Source: Neobacillus piezotolerans
GTDB taxonomy: Bacteria; Bacillota; Bacilli; Bacillales; Cytobacillaceae
Direction: 5' to 3'
Assembly: GCF_003362805.1 (NCBI RefSeq)
Contig: NZ_QNQT01000002.1
Location: forward strand, 248,001 to 312,000
Length of the DNA: 64,000 nucleotides
Position 1 is the stretch's first letter. Each line of letters begins with the position of its first letter. Below are positions 20,023-28,810 of this stretch, one piece after another. The notes under the pieces are model-generated. The model searched no databases. It was not told the origin of the DNA and was given only the letters and a program-made list of their open reading frames with translations. The position numbers and the translations under genes are program-made.

Positions 20023-20226
20023 ATGAAGGCAGGAATTCATCCAAATTATAAAACAGTAACGGTGACTTGCGCTTGTGGCAACCAGTTTGAAACCGGATCA
20101 GTGAAAAACGAAATTCGTGTAGAAACTTGCTCCGAGTGCCATCCATTCTATACAGGACGTCAGAAGTTTGCTGAAGCTGGCGGCCGTGTTGACCGTTTCA
20201 ATAAGAAATACGGCATCAAGCAATAA
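20023..20226 (+). CDS. rpmE: Ribosomal protein bL31 (zinc-binding form)
   Basis: A 67-residue large-subunit ribosomal protein. Four cysteines (16, 18, 36, 39; CACG and [10 protein letters not shown]) mark the C-plus, zinc-binding type rather than the zinc-free YtiA paralogue used in zinc starvation. The ATG at 20023 is used because AAGGAG lies eight to nine bases upstream and the product then begins MKAGIHPN like B. subtilis bL31. ATG 20014 directly abuts the Shine-Dalgarno. It stands between rho and tdk, the usual Bacillus order. Confidence 0.96.
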   Translation: MKAGIHPNYKTVTVTCACGNQFETGSVKNEIRVETCSECHPFYTGRQKFAEAGGRVDRFNKKYGIKQ

Positions 20227-20243
20227 TCGAGCAACTGTTCAAA

Positions 20244-20280
20244 AAACAGGCAAGAATCAACATCGCTTGCCTGTTTTTTT
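20244..20280 (+). terminator. Terminator of rpmE
   Basis: AACAGGCAAG (20245-20254) and CTTGCCTGTT (20266-20275) form a ten-pair stem followed by a long T run. Confidence 0.92.
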
Positions 20281-20444
20281 ACTTTTTAAAACGAGAAAAT
20301 CATCGAAATTTGCCAGATTCATGGTTTTATAACGGCGGTTTGGTTAACAAAGTGTAGTGGGACGCTTTTGTCGGTGAATGCTTGAAAATAGAGATTGAAA
20401 TACATAATAATTAACAGGGTATGCACGGAAGGAGAGGCAGCAGT

Positions 20445-21065
20445 ATGTACGTAATGAAACAAAGCGGCTGGGTTGAGGTCATTTGTGGCAGCATGTTTTC
20501 GGGGAAATCGGAAGAATTGATCCGGAGGGTCCGCCGCGCGCAGTTTGCCAAGCAGAAAATTGCTGTTTTCAAGCCGAAAATTGATAACAGGTACAGTGAG
20601 GAATCCGTTGTTTCGCACAATGGAAATTCCTTTATTGCCTTGCCTATCTCACATTCCACTGAAATTTTTGACCATATCGACGTCGAAGTCGATGTGATAG
20701 CGATAGATGAAGTCCAGTTTTTTGATAATGAGGTTGTCAATGTCATCCAGCATCTTGCCAACAGCGGCTTCAGGGTCATTGCCGCCGGGCTTGACCAGGA
20801 TTTTCGCGGAGAGCCTTTTGGTAAAATGCCCGAACTTATGGCGGTTGCGGAGCTGGTTACAAAATTGCAGGCGGTTTGCGCTGTTTGCGGTTCACCCGCA
20901 AGCAGGACACAGCGCTTGATTGACGGCCGTCCGGCATCCTATGATGATCCGATTATCCTTGTAGGCGCGTCCGAAGCATATGAGCCGCGCTGCAGGCACC
21001 ACCATGAGGTTCCAAACTCTGCGGCAGAGGCTGAACCGGCCATCCAAAACACAAGGGCATTATAA
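20445..21065 (+). CDS. tdk: Thymidine kinase
   Basis: A 206-residue type II thymidine kinase that phosphorylates thymidine to dTMP in pyrimidine salvage. The Walker [17 protein letters not shown] is near residues 15-30, the Mg-binding AIDEVQFFD segment follows at mid-length, and Cys pairs [13 protein letters not shown] plus a C-terminal CRHHHEVP region form the zinc-binding lasso. ATG 20445 gives the family start [13 protein letters not shown] and follows GGAAGGAGAGG. It is monocistronic, between the rpmE terminator and its own terminator. Confidence 0.96.
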   Translation: MYVMKQSGWVEVICGSMFSGKSEELIRRVRRAQFAKQKIAVFKPKIDNRYSEESVVSHNGNSFIALPISHSTEIFDHIDVEVDVIAIDEVQFFDNEVVNVIQHLANSGFRVIAAGLDQDFRGEPFGKMPELMAVAELVTKLQAVCAVCGSPASRTQRLIDGRPASYDDPIILVGASEAYEPRCRHHHEVPNSAAEAEPAIQNTRAL

Positions 21066-21070
21066 TGAAA

Positions 21071-21109
21071 AGAGGCTGTCCAATTTTTGTGGACGAGCCT
21101 CTTTTTTTT
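21071..21109 (+). terminator. Terminator of tdk
   Basis: AGAGGCTGTCC pairs with GGACGAGCCTCT with one bulged G, followed by eight T residues. Confidence 0.9.
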
Positions 21110-21186
21110 GCCAAAGCTTTTTATTGTGACTGATGCCTGCTGGCTTGGAGATTGGAGACACGGACTAGCAAAGTTCTTCGGAAGGG

Positions 21187-22161
21187 TTATTCTTCCGGGG
21201 TCGGCTTCCAATCCGTAATTCCGTCGGTTTCCAATATCCCTAATGTCACATCGCTAATATCCGGGTCGGCGAGGAGCCTGTCCCGAATCCTGAATTTAAT
21301 GTCGTCGGCGACAGCAAGGCTTAAGCCCCTTTTCAATTCAATATATCCTTCAACGTGGTATTGGCGCCCTTCCTGGATGATCCGCATCTTATTAATATCG
21401 TCGACGGAGGGATCGGAAAAAATCGTATCCGCAATCCTGTCCTCGATAACTTTTGGCGCCGCTACTCCAATAAGGCCTATCGTATTTTCATAGCCAATTT
21501 TAATCGCGATGCCAAATAGCATAAACCCAATTAGGAGCGTCCCAACTCCATCCAGGAAGTAAAGCCCTGTGAATTTTGCGAGGACAATTGCGAGCAAAGC
21601 AAGCGCGGCTCCCGAGGTCGCGATGATATCTTCGTAAAAAACGAGCCTAGTGGGAGGGGCGGCAAGTTTAACATTTTTGAACGCTGCCGGTATCATCGCC
21701 AATCCTTTCGCATCACTTCGCGTTTCATGTGCAATTTCTTTAATTGCCTTAACGAGTACGGCTCCGTCAAGCCCGACCGCCGCCAAGAGAATAAGGACAT
21801 TCAGCAAGACTCTGTCAGGTTCCTTGGGGTGCTGGATCAGTTCCCAGCCTTTGAGCACCGTTTCATAGGACATGATCGAAATGACAATGACCGCTATCAG
21901 TACGAACAAGTTGACGACCCGCCCGAATCCGGTTGGGAACCTTTTGGTCGGTGCTTTCTCCGCCAAGGCGCTCCCAATAAACACAAATGCCTGGTTTGTC
22001 GCATCCGCGATAGAGTGCAGTGTTGTTGCAAACATAGTACCGCTCCCGCTTATAAAAGCCGCAATTCCTTTTATAACAGCAAGCAACGTATTTGAAAGTG
22101 CGGCAATCCCGGAGGATTTGTTCCCTTTTTTCAAAAGTGCTACAAAGGTCACCAGACTCAT
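21187..22161 (-). CDS. Cation diffusion facilitator family transporter
   Basis: A 324-residue membrane protein with about six transmembrane segments and a C-terminal cytoplasmic domain. The CDF metal site in the second helix region is visible as HSIADATNQAFVFIG (the His and Asp are ligands), followed by KRFPTGFGR, which corresponds to the usual HPFGYGR with the His replaced by Thr. A second site lies in FYEDIIATSGAALALL. The family exports Zn, Mn, Fe or Co in exchange for protons; the metal cannot be assigned here. The ATG at 22161 touches its AAAGG; a GTG at 22152 is better spaced and may be the true start. Confidence 0.85.
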   Translation of the reverse strand: MSLVTFVALLKKGNKSSGIAALSNTLLAVIKGIAAFISGSGTMFATTLHSIADATNQAFVFIGSALAEKAPTKRFPTGFGRVVNLFVLIAVIVISIMSYETVLKGWELIQHPKEPDRVLLNVLILLAAVGLDGAVLVKAIKEIAHETRSDAKGLAMIPAAFKNVKLAAPPTRLVFYEDIIATSGAALALLAIVLAKFTGLYFLDGVGTLLIGFMLFGIAIKIGYENTIGLIGVAAPKVIEDRIADTIFSDPSVDDINKMRIIQEGRQYHVEGYIELKRGLSLAVADDIKFRIRDRLLADPDISDVTLGILETDGITDWKPTPEE

Positions 22162-22305
22162 CCTTTCCAGTTTGGTTTGTTAAAAAATACCCGTCCCATC
22201 AGAATTTAACCCTCCTTAAAGAAAAAAGGAAAGAATTGGGCCGGACTCATCCGGCTCCGGATGCATTGAAAGCAAATCGAAGACAGGGCCTATTAAATAG
22301 CGGCT

Positions 22306-22334
22306 TTGACGGAGATTTCCTCCTATATTATAAT
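22306..22334 (+). promoter_or_regulatory. Sigma-A promoter of the prfA operon
   Basis: TTGACG (22306-22311), exactly 17 bp, TATAAT (22329-22334). The predicted leader of about 168 bases contains a GGCGGC-TGCT-GCCGCC hairpin (22444-22459) without a T run. The rest of the gap between the CDF gene and prfA shows no gene. Confidence 0.82.
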
Positions 22335-22508
22335 AAGGTGATACTCCAAACGGGGAGGAAGGTATCCATCCCCAATGAGGCATGCCGAACCAATCGGACC
22401 TTTACCAGTGGAATCCACTTCCGCTTACTATGGAAAGGCTAAAGGCGGCTGCTGCCGCCCGTTCGAGTGGAATTAAAAGTTTTGATCTAATAACTGAGGT
22501 GAATGGTT

Positions 22509-23582
22509 GTGTTTGATCGTCTCCAGGCTGTTGAGGACCGCTATGAAAAGCTGAATGAGCTTTTGAGCGATCCAGCCATTATAAATGATTCAAAAAAGCT
22601 CCGCGAATATTCAAAGGAGCAGTCGGATATACAGGAAACTGTCGCGGTTTACCGAGAATACAAGGAAACGAAAGAGCAGCTGCAGGATGCCAAAGCCATG
22701 CTTGATGAAAAGCTGGATGCGGAAATGCGCGAAATGGTGAAAGAGGAAGTGAACGAGCTTTCCTCCCGGATAGAGGAACTTGAGGAAAAGCTGAAAGTCC
22801 TGCTTATTCCGAAAGACCCGAACGATGACAAGAATGTTATCTTTGAAATCCGCGGGGCCGCGGGCGGGGATGAAGCCGCGCTCTTTGCCGGTGACTTGTA
22901 CCGCATGTACAGCCGTTATGCCGAGTCACAGGGCTGGAAGACTGAATTGATGGACGCAAGCCCGACCGGACTGGGCGGTTTCAAGGAAATCATCTTCATG
23001 ATTAATGGGACTGGCGCATATTCCAAACTGAAGTTTGAAAATGGCGCCCACCGTGTCCAGCGCGTACCGGAAACGGAATCAGGCGGGAGGATCCATACTT
23101 CAACCGCGACTGTCGCGTGCCTTCCTGAAGCGGAGGAAGTCGAAGTTGAAATCCATGACAAAGATATACGTTTCGATACGTTCGCATCAAGCGGAGCTGG
23201 CGGACAATCCGTTAACACGACGATGTCAGCTGTCCGCCTTACCCATATTCCCACGGGGATAACTGTTTCGATGCAGGATGAAAAGTCGCAGCACAAAAAC
23301 CGCGACAAGGCGATGAAAATTCTCCGGGCCCGCGTATACGACAAGTTTCAGCAGGAAGCGCAGGCAGAGTATGACCAGGTGCGTAAATCCGCGGTTGGGA
23401 CCGGCGACCGTTCTGAGCGCATCCGCACTTACAATTTCCCGCAAAATCGTGTCACTGACCACCGTATCGGCCTCACCATCCAGAAACTTGACCAGATTCT
23501 TGAAGGCAAGCTTGGTGAAATTATCGATGCATTGATTATGGAAGACCAGTCGGCAAAGCTGGAACGGGCTTCCGATGAGTAA
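22509..23582 (+). CDS. prfA: Peptide chain release factor 1
   Basis: A 357-residue class I release factor that reads UAA and UAG. The stop-codon recognition tripeptide PET lies in [17 protein letters not shown], and the catalytic GGQ is at 231-233 within [12 protein letters not shown]; PrmC methylates that Gln. A coiled-coil N-terminal domain precedes them. GTG 22509 gives the family start ([18 protein letters not shown]) and is nine bases from AGG; an in-frame ATG at 22503 abuts the ribosome-binding site. The gene overlaps prmC, its modifying enzyme, by eight bases. Confidence 0.96.
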   Translation: MFDRLQAVEDRYEKLNELLSDPAIINDSKKLREYSKEQSDIQETVAVYREYKETKEQLQDAKAMLDEKLDAEMREMVKEEVNELSSRIEELEEKLKVLLIPKDPNDDKNVIFEIRGAAGGDEAALFAGDLYRMYSRYAESQGWKTELMDASPTGLGGFKEIIFMINGTGAYSKLKFENGAHRVQRVPETESGGRIHTSTATVACLPEAEEVEVEIHDKDIRFDTFASSGAGGQSVNTTMSAVRLTHIPTGITVSMQDEKSQHKNRDKAMKILRARVYDKFQQEAQAEYDQVRKSAVGTGDRSERIRTYNFPQNRVTDHRIGLTIQKLDQILEGKLGEIIDALIMEDQSAKLERASDE

Positions 23583-24435
23583 GAAGGTATATGAAGCCCT
23601 CAACTGGGCTTCTTCTTTTTTAAAAGAAGCAGGCCGCGAGGAATTCGCCGGGGAAGTATTGTTAAGGCACGTCCTTGGAGCCGATCGGACAAAGCTGTTC
23701 GCGGTTTTGAGGGATGAAATTGATTCAGGCTCTCTTAAACAGTTCGAGGAAGCGGTCCGGGAGCATGCCGCCGGAAAACCGGTCCAGTATATAATTGGAC
23801 AGGAAGAGTTTTATGGAAGGCCTTTTTTGGTGAACGAAGAAGTCCTTATCCCACGGCCTGAAACCGAAGAGCTTGTCGAAGGCGCGCTTAAAAGGATTAG
23901 GGCAATGTTCGGGAATCCCAAGGGGTTGAAACTCGCTGATATCGGGACAGGAAGCGGGGCTATCGCAATTTCGATGAAGCTTGAGGAGCCTGGGCTTTCC
24001 GTGGCAGCGACGGATATCGCGGAAGGATCTCTTTCGGTAGCGGGTGAGAATGCCCGCCGCCTTGGCGCGGATGTGGCATTCATCAAAGGCGACCTTTTGG
24101 AACCATTTATTAAAGCCGGGGTCCGTTTCGATATTGTCTTATCAAACCCTCCCTATATTCCGGAGGGGGACATGGCATGGATGTCGGATATTGTGACGGA
24201 CCATGAGCCGCACAGGGCATTATTCGCAGGTAGTGACGGACTTGATTTTTATAGAAGATTTATGGAGGAATTGCCTGCTGTCCTTAACAGCCGTGCGCTT
24301 GTCGGATTCGAAATAGGCGCGGGCCAGGGGGAGGCTGTTGCTTCTTTATGCAAAAAAACCTTTCAATCCGCAAATGTAGAAATCATCAATGATATAAACG
24401 GGAAAGACCGGATGGTATTCATCGAGCGAATGTAG
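23575..24435 (+). CDS. prmC: Release factor glutamine methyltransferase
   Basis: A 286-residue SAM-dependent enzyme that methylates the GGQ glutamine of release factors. The SAM loop [14 protein letters not shown] and the substrate-Gln pocket NPPY (residues 191-194, [11 protein letters not shown]) are clear; the N-terminal helical domain (about residues 1-90) recognises the release factor. It overlaps prfA by eight bases, so translation is probably coupled. Equivalent to ywkE in B. subtilis. Confidence 0.96.
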   Translation: MSKKVYEALNWASSFLKEAGREEFAGEVLLRHVLGADRTKLFAVLRDEIDSGSLKQFEEAVREHAAGKPVQYIIGQEEFYGRPFLVNEEVLIPRPETEELVEGALKRIRAMFGNPKGLKLADIGTGSGAIAISMKLEEPGLSVAATDIAEGSLSVAGENARRLGADVAFIKGDLLEPFIKAGVRFDIVLSNPPYIPEGDMAWMSDIVTDHEPHRALFAGSDGLDFYRRFMEELPAVLNSRALVGFEIGAGQGEAVASLCKKTFQSANVEIINDINGKDRMVFIERM

Positions 24436-24448
24436 AGGGGGAAGCCAC

Positions 24449-24946
24449 ATGGAAATCAGGAGAGCCGCGGCTGGGGACGGGGCCAGGCTTGCGGCGTTGA
24501 TTAAGCATGTTGAAGCGACATCGGAGTTCATGATGTACGGTCCAGGGGAAAGGGTTCTAACAGCGGTTCAGCAGGAAGGCATGATTGCAAGGCTGGCTGA
24601 GGAATCCAATACTGCCCTGTTTGTTGCCGAAAAGGACGGGGAGTTGATTGGCTACCTTTTCGCAATTGGCGGAGGAGCCCCGCGTAAGAGGCATTGCGCC
24701 TATATTGTCGCGGGGATAGCGGAAGCGCACCGGGGCAGCGGAACTGGGACGAGGCTCTTTGGGGAACTTCTGGCGTGGGCATCCCAAGCGGGAATCCATC
24801 GGCTTGAGCTTACGGTGATGGCGCACAATGAAGCTGCCATAGGACTTTACAAGAAAATGGGATTTCAAATTGAGGGGACAAAGCATCATTCCCTATTTAT
24901 CAATAGTTCTTACATTGATGAGTATTATATGTATAAACTGATATGA
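24449..24946 (+). CDS. GNAT family N-acetyltransferase
   Basis: A 165-residue cytosolic acetyltransferase. The acetyl-CoA loop is AHRGSGTGTRLFGELLAWA, followed by RLELTVMAHNEAAIGLYKKMGF, the standard GNAT motif B region. The substrate is unknown; RimI-like and amino-acid acetyltransferases share these motifs. It begins 13 bp after prmC with AGAGGGGGAAGCC upstream and is probably the third gene of the prfA operon. Confidence 0.88.
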   Translation: MEIRRAAAGDGARLAALIKHVEATSEFMMYGPGERVLTAVQQEGMIARLAEESNTALFVAEKDGELIGYLFAIGGGAPRKRHCAYIVAGIAEAHRGSGTGTRLFGELLAWASQAGIHRLELTVMAHNEAAIGLYKKMGFQIEGTKHHSLFINSSYIDEYYMYKLI

Positions 24947-25026
24947 AATTTTTGCAAATGTGTTTAATGGTGCCGAATGTAGGGTAAATAGACAAGTCGG
25001 CATTTTTACTCACAGGGGGAGACAAA

Positions 25027-25344
25027 ATGGATAATGCCATAGTCGGCATCTTTGATACTATCCAAAGACTGGAGGAAGCCATAGCAGAACTTAAAAAAAA
25101 TGGCTGCAGGTCCGAGGATATGACGCTTGTTATAAGAGAGGAAACAAATGTTGAGGGAGAAATAGACATTCCGGTTATCCAGGTAACGGATGGGGAATTG
25201 CTTTGGGATATCATACAGGAGTATGTCCTCCACGAAGAGGCTGACGCAGTCATGCTAGCACAGATGAAATCGACGGTCCTGAATGATGGAAAGTATGTTC
25301 TTTTAATGGAAAAGAGCCGCGGCCATGTGATGATGCCGGTATAA
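25027..25344 (+). CDS. Small protein of unknown function, YflT/general-stress-like N-terminus
   Basis: A 105-residue soluble protein. The N-terminal DNAIVGIFDTIQRLEEAIAE and the following KNGCRSEDMTLVIREE resemble the start of YflT-type general stress proteins, in which a short beta-alpha-beta unit mixes with a DxxxA helix, but the similarity is short. The C-terminal half is acidic with no motif I recognise. The ATG follows CAGGGGGAGAC and a terminator follows the gene, so it is likely a real monocistronic gene. Confidence 0.7.
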   Translation: MDNAIVGIFDTIQRLEEAIAELKKNGCRSEDMTLVIREETNVEGEIDIPVIQVTDGELLWDIIQEYVLHEEADAVMLAQMKSTVLNDGKYVLLMEKSRGHVMMPV

Positions 25345-25362
25345 AAATGAATAGAATAGTTT

Positions 25363-25386
25363 AACCCGGCCGCTGCCGGGTTTTTA
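25363..25386 (+). terminator. Terminator of the small YflT-like gene
   Basis: AACCCGGC (25363-25370) pairs with GCCGGGTT (25375-25382), loop CGCT, then T run. Confidence 0.88.
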
Positions 25387-25473
25387 TATTGACGTGAATT
25401 CCTGCTCTTAGGCGTCGCGGGAATAATTTTAACTTTTCCATGCCGAATGATTTTTTATGAAAAAATTCTCCCA

Positions 25474-25503
25474 GTTTATGATTCTTCCATTTTGGACAGA
25501 CTG
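25474..25503 (+). promoter_or_regulatory. Candidate sigma-F promoter of spoIIR
   Basis: GTTTA (25474-25478) fits the sigma-F -35 GYWTA; after exactly 15 bases GGACAGACTG (25494-25503) fits most of the GGNRANANTW -10. spoIIR is a known forespore sigma-F gene in B. subtilis. Confidence 0.5.
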
Positions 25504-25528
25504 TTGATAGTGAAGGACGGTGGGGGAA

Positions 25529-26377
25529 ATGAATCATAAACTAATCGTTTGGCTGTATTTGGCAGCCTTATCAATTGGAACAATCGTGAATCTATATGCG
25601 CCGCAAATCGAGGCGGCGGGCAAAGAGGAAATCGTCATTCCTGGTGAGGCAATCCGTTTAAGGATCCTCGCAAACAGCGACAGGGAGGCTGACCAGGAGC
25701 TAAAACGCAAGGTGCGCGATGAGGTCAATGCGAAAATAACGGAATGGGTTGGCGATTTGACGAGCCTGGACGAAGCGAGGGAGGCCATCAAGGGCCATCT
25801 TCCGGAAATTGAAGCGATCGCTAAAAAAATTATAGATGAAAACGGTTCAGACCAAAATGCCAGTGTTGAATTCGGCATTGTAAACTTTCCGACAAAGCTT
25901 TACGGTCAATTCCTTTATCCCGCGGGGGAGTATGAAGCAATCCTCATTACATTGGGGGAAGGGAAGGGTGCGAATTGGTGGTGCGTATTGTATCCTCCAC
26001 TTTGTTTCCTTGATTTCTCAAGCGGGACAGCCGTAAGGTCCCCCGGGTTTGAGGATGGGCGGTCCGAAGCAGGCATTAAAGAAAAAGTGGAAACCAGCGG
26101 AACCGGGTATCCTGATAATGTGAAAGAGACAGGTGGAAAAGAAGCTGTAATGTCATCAAAAACCATCGGTGAATATTCAACTGAAAAAGTTTTGCCAAAA
26201 GAAAACAACAGCTTGCGGAATGAGCAGACAGCTCAAAAGGATGAGCTTCCCGTGACTAATGTTACAGTTGAAGATAATCGAAATCAATATACTAAAAAAG
26301 TCTATGTTTCCGAGGATGAACAACCGGTGCAAGTAAAGTTTTTTGTAGTTGAATTATGGGAGAAGCTAATGAATTAA
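25529..26377 (+). CDS. spoIIR: Stage II sporulation protein R
   Basis: A 282-residue secreted sporulation signal made in the forespore, which triggers SpoIIGA-dependent processing of pro-sigma-E in the mother cell. An N-terminal hydrophobic segment (LIVWLYLAALSIGTIVNLYA) acts as signal or anchor. The family core is clear: IRLRILANSDREADQELK and GANWWCVLYPPLCFLDF. The region after residue 175 is low-complexity and poorly conserved. ATG 25529 is preferred; the run AAGGA lies 11 bases upstream and GGGGG closer. It lies between the prfA operon and ywl genes, as in B. subtilis. Confidence 0.93.
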   Translation: MNHKLIVWLYLAALSIGTIVNLYAPQIEAAGKEEIVIPGEAIRLRILANSDREADQELKRKVRDEVNAKITEWVGDLTSLDEAREAIKGHLPEIEAIAKKIIDENGSDQNASVEFGIVNFPTKLYGQFLYPAGEYEAILITLGEGKGANWWCVLYPPLCFLDFSSGTAVRSPGFEDGRSEAGIKEKVETSGTGYPDNVKETGGKEAVMSSKTIGEYSTEKVLPKENNSLRNEQTAQKDELPVTNVTVEDNRNQYTKKVYVSEDEQPVQVKFFVVELWEKLMN

Positions 26378-26402
26378 AGCCTGCACGCAGGCTTTTTTTT
26401 TA
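26376..26402 (+). terminator. Terminator of spoIIR
   Basis: AAAGCCTGC (26376-26384) and GCAGGCTTT (26387-26395) overlap the stop codon and run into a T tract. Confidence 0.9.
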
Positions 26403-26523
26403 TGAAAAAATCGAAGATTTGAAAGTTAAACAGAAAAGTTATGAAAATAAAATGCCAGTCGAACCTTATTCTTCCTAGTATATTTCCTTGAAATTACAAG
26501 TGGATAACAATCGCTAGTAAAGC

Positions 26524-26548
26524 GTTTTTTAAATCGAGAAGCGGATAA
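26524..26548 (+). promoter_or_regulatory. Possible sigma-B promoter of the gsiB-like gene
   Basis: GTTTTT (26524-26529), 13 bp, GGATAA (26543-26548), compared with the sigma-B consensus GTTTAA-N13-GGGTAT. Each half matches four of six positions, so this is weak and rests partly on gsiB being a sigma-B gene in B. subtilis. Confidence 0.3.
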
Positions 26549-26592
26549 AGAAGGGGTGTGCAACACAAAATCTTCGAAGGAGTGATCTTACG

Positions 26593-26985
26593 ATGGCTAA
26601 CAATAATAACAACGGAAAGATGTCTCGAGAAGAAGCAGGTCGCATGGGTGGGGAAGCTACAAGCAGGAAACACGACAAGGATTTCTATCAGGAAATCGGC
26701 CGTAAAGGCGGGGAAGCAACAGCTGGATCCCATGACAAGGATTTCTACCAGGAAATCGGCCGTAAAGGCGGGGAATCGACAGCCGAATCCCATGACAAGG
26801 ATTTTTATCAGGAAATCGGCAAAAAGGGCGGCGAAGCGACAGCTGAGTCCCACGGAAAAGAATTCTATCAGGAAATTGGCCGTAAAGGCGGCGAAGCTAC
26901 CAGCGATAATCATGACCGCGGATTTTATGAAGAAATTGGCGAAAAGGGTGGAAAGGCCCGCTGGGATAAGGACAATAACAACTAA
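26593..26985 (+). CDS. gsiB: GsiB-like KGG-repeat stress protein
   Basis: A 130-residue very hydrophilic protein made of about five 20-residue repeats of the form HDKDFYQEIGRKGGEATA, also visible as 60-bp DNA repeats. This is the group 1 LEA-like KGG repeat family to which B. subtilis GsiB (glucose-starvation and general stress) belongs; members are thought to protect proteins during desiccation or stress. It begins MANNNNNGKMSREEAGRMGG. The start follows GAAGGAGTGATC. It lies between spoIIR and ywlB, where B. subtilis has no such gene, and is flanked by its own terminator. Confidence 0.88.
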   Translation: MANNNNNGKMSREEAGRMGGEATSRKHDKDFYQEIGRKGGEATAGSHDKDFYQEIGRKGGESTAESHDKDFYQEIGKKGGEATAESHGKEFYQEIGRKGGEATSDNHDRGFYEEIGEKGGKARWDKDNNN

Positions 26986-27004
26986 TAAATAGAAGCGCTT
27001 GATC

Positions 27005-27040
27005 CAAAAGGTGCCCACATGGTTGGGCGCCTTTTGCCAT
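27005..27040 (+). terminator. Terminator of the gsiB-like gene
   Basis: CAAAAGGTGCCCA (27005-27017) and TGGGCGCCTTTTG (27024-27036) form a 13-pair stem with one G-T pair. Confidence 0.85.
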
Positions 27041-27114
27041 TTTGGAATGATGGTTCTATTCTTTTTTCCTCCTACATAATCATAGAGTAGATTACTAGAA
27101 CAGGAGTGGGAGAG

Positions 27115-27558
27115 ATGGAATTGTCATTGAAGAGCGGCGCCAGGGAGGACGTGGAAAGAATTGTTGGTTTTCTGGAGAAGGCAGGCTTGGGTACGGCGGG
27201 CATTGATGAGGAAACGATGGAGCATTTCCTCATAGCGGAGGATGAAGGTGAAATCAAGGCATGCCTAGGCATCGAGCTATTCGGTGATTCCGGGCTGCTT
27301 CGGTCGCTCGCGCTATCCGAAGGCCTTGGTGGCCATAAATTATTTATGCTTTTTGAGCAAATGCTTGTTTTTGCTAAAAAGAGGGGGCTAAAAGCAGTCT
27401 ATTTGGCCACTAATAAAAGGACAGCTATACCGTTCTTTGAAATGGTAGGTTTCGGGATGATTGTCAAGAGTGAACTTCCAGAAGAGTTTTTCCGTTCGTC
27501 GCATGTCATGGATATACTAAATGTGGAAAACTCAGTTTTTTTGAAATTTACAATCTAA
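27115..27558 (+). CDS. ywlB: GNAT family acetyltransferase, YwlB-like
   Basis: A 147-residue protein of the GNAT fold: central strand RSLALSEGLGGHKLFMLFEQ (a reduced acetyl-CoA loop) and ATNKRTAIPFFEMVGF, the motif B region. Position directly upstream of ywlC equates it with B. subtilis YwlB, a putative N-acetylglutamate synthase-like acetyltransferase. ATG 27115 is eight bases from GGAG; a GTG at 27106 is also in frame. Substrate unknown. Confidence 0.8.
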   Translation: MELSLKSGAREDVERIVGFLEKAGLGTAGIDEETMEHFLIAEDEGEIKACLGIELFGDSGLLRSLALSEGLGGHKLFMLFEQMLVFAKKRGLKAVYLATNKRTAIPFFEMVGFGMIVKSELPEEFFRSSHVMDILNVENSVFLKFTI

Positions 27559-27560
27559 AT

Positions 27561-27621
27561 TGTGGATATATCCACAAAGTTATCCACTATTCCAATGGTA
27601 TTATCCACAAAATGTGGATAA
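27561..27621 (+). promoter_or_regulatory. Cluster of DnaA-box sequences upstream of ywlC
   Basis: TTATCCACA occurs exactly at 27601-27609 and on the other strand at 27613-27621 (TGTGGATAA). One-mismatch boxes are TGTGGATAT (27561-27569), ATATCCACA (27567-27575) and TTATCCACT (27580-27588). Five sites in 61 bp is far above chance. In B. subtilis the ywlC upstream region is, as I recall, one of the DnaA-box clusters outside oriC that bind DnaA and influence initiation. The 115 bp between the cluster and ywlC carry no other feature. Confidence 0.8.
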
Positions 27622-27736
27622 TACCTTGTGTTTGCCAATCTCTTCTTTTATACTTTCAAGGATAAAGATACCGAATAATGCCTAACTGTCTCGCATTTTA
27701 AGACGGTGGTGCTGAATGGATAAAGGTGAAGAAACG

Positions 27737-28792
27737 ATGGAAACGAAACGATGGAAAGTGGATAACGCTGTGGAAAAGTTAAAAAATAATCCACAAATCA
27801 AAATCGCCGCCCAACTTCTATCCGAAAATCAGGTCGTCGCATTTCCCACAGAAACTGTATATGGGCTTGGAGGAAATGCGGAAAGTGATGAAGCGGTTGC
27901 GAAAATATTTATGGCTAAAGGAAGGCCATCCGATAATCCTCTCATTATCCATATTGCGGAAAAAAGCCAGATGGCAAGCTTTGTAGCAGAGGTTCCCGGG
28001 ATTGCGGAAAAGCTGATGGACTCGTTTTGGCCAGGGCCACTTACACTTATATTGAAAAAGAAAGAAGGCGCATTGTCGGAGAAAGCAACCGCGGGGCTTG
28101 AAACGATTGGGGTCAGAATGCCGGACCATCCTGTAGCGCTAGCGATCCTTAAAGAGTGCGGCCTTCCAATAGCGGCGCCGAGCGCAAACAGTTCGGGGAA
28201 ACCAAGCCCGACAACAGCGGCCCATGTGGCGGAGGATTTGAGTGGGAAGATCGCCGGAATTGTCGATGGCGGACCAACAGGGGTTGGGGTAGAGTCAACC
28301 GTACTGGATTGTACAAGCATTGTTCCTACCATCCTGCGCCCGGGGGGGATTACAAGAGAGCGGCTTGAAGCGGTAATCGGCCGTGTCGAGGTAGATCCTG
28401 CCCTTGTTGGCGGGGAATCCAAACCGAAAGCGCCAGGCATGAAGTACCGGCATTATGCGCCAGAGGCTCCGCTATACCTGGTTGACGGTTCCCGTGAATA
28501 CGTGCAGAGGCTGGCCGCAAAACAAATGGAAGAAGGAAAGCGGGCTGGCATTTTAGCGACCGAAGAAAGTGCTGGCTTCTACGACGCGGACGTGGTTCTT
28601 GCATGCGGAAGGCGGGACCGCCTCGAGACGGTTGCCGCATCGCTTTATGACACTCTGCGTATGTTCAATGAATCCAAAATTGATGTTATTTTTAGTGAAA
28701 TGTTCCCTGAAAAAGGGGTTGGCCATGCGATAATGAACCGTTTAATGAAGGCGGCCGGGAACAAAGTGATGATTGAATCCAATAAGCGGTAG
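27737..28792 (+). CDS. ywlC: Threonylcarbamoyl-AMP synthase
   Basis: A 351-residue Sua5-type enzyme that makes threonylcarbamoyl-AMP from threonine, bicarbonate and ATP for t6A modification of ANN-decoding tRNAs. The YrdC domain occupies the first 210 residues (FPTETVYGLGGNA, KGRPSDNPLIIHI, PIAAPSANSSGKPSPT, VDGGPTGVGVESTVLD) and the Sua5 C-terminal domain follows after PGMKYRHYAPEAPL. ATG 27737 matches the family start (METKRWKV) and follows AAAGGTGAAG; an in-frame ATG at 27716 is less likely. It has a DnaA-box cluster upstream. Confidence 0.95.
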   Translation: METKRWKVDNAVEKLKNNPQIKIAAQLLSENQVVAFPTETVYGLGGNAESDEAVAKIFMAKGRPSDNPLIIHIAEKSQMASFVAEVPGIAEKLMDSFWPGPLTLILKKKEGALSEKATAGLETIGVRMPDHPVALAILKECGLPIAAPSANSSGKPSPTTAAHVAEDLSGKIAGIVDGGPTGVGVESTVLDCTSIVPTILRPGGITRERLEAVIGRVEVDPALVGGESKPKAPGMKYRHYAPEAPLYLVDGSREYVQRLAAKQMEEGKRAGILATEESAGFYDADVVLACGRRDRLETVAASLYDTLRMFNESKIDVIFSEMFPEKGVGHAIMNRLMKAAGNKVMIESNKR

Positions 28793-28810
28793 TGGACGGG
28801 CGGATTTAAA

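Noticed and set aside
22335-22500. T-box or other tRNA-sensing leader upstream of prfA
   Set aside because: The GC-rich hairpin at 22444-22459 lacks the T-box bulge sequence and no specifier loop or terminator follows.
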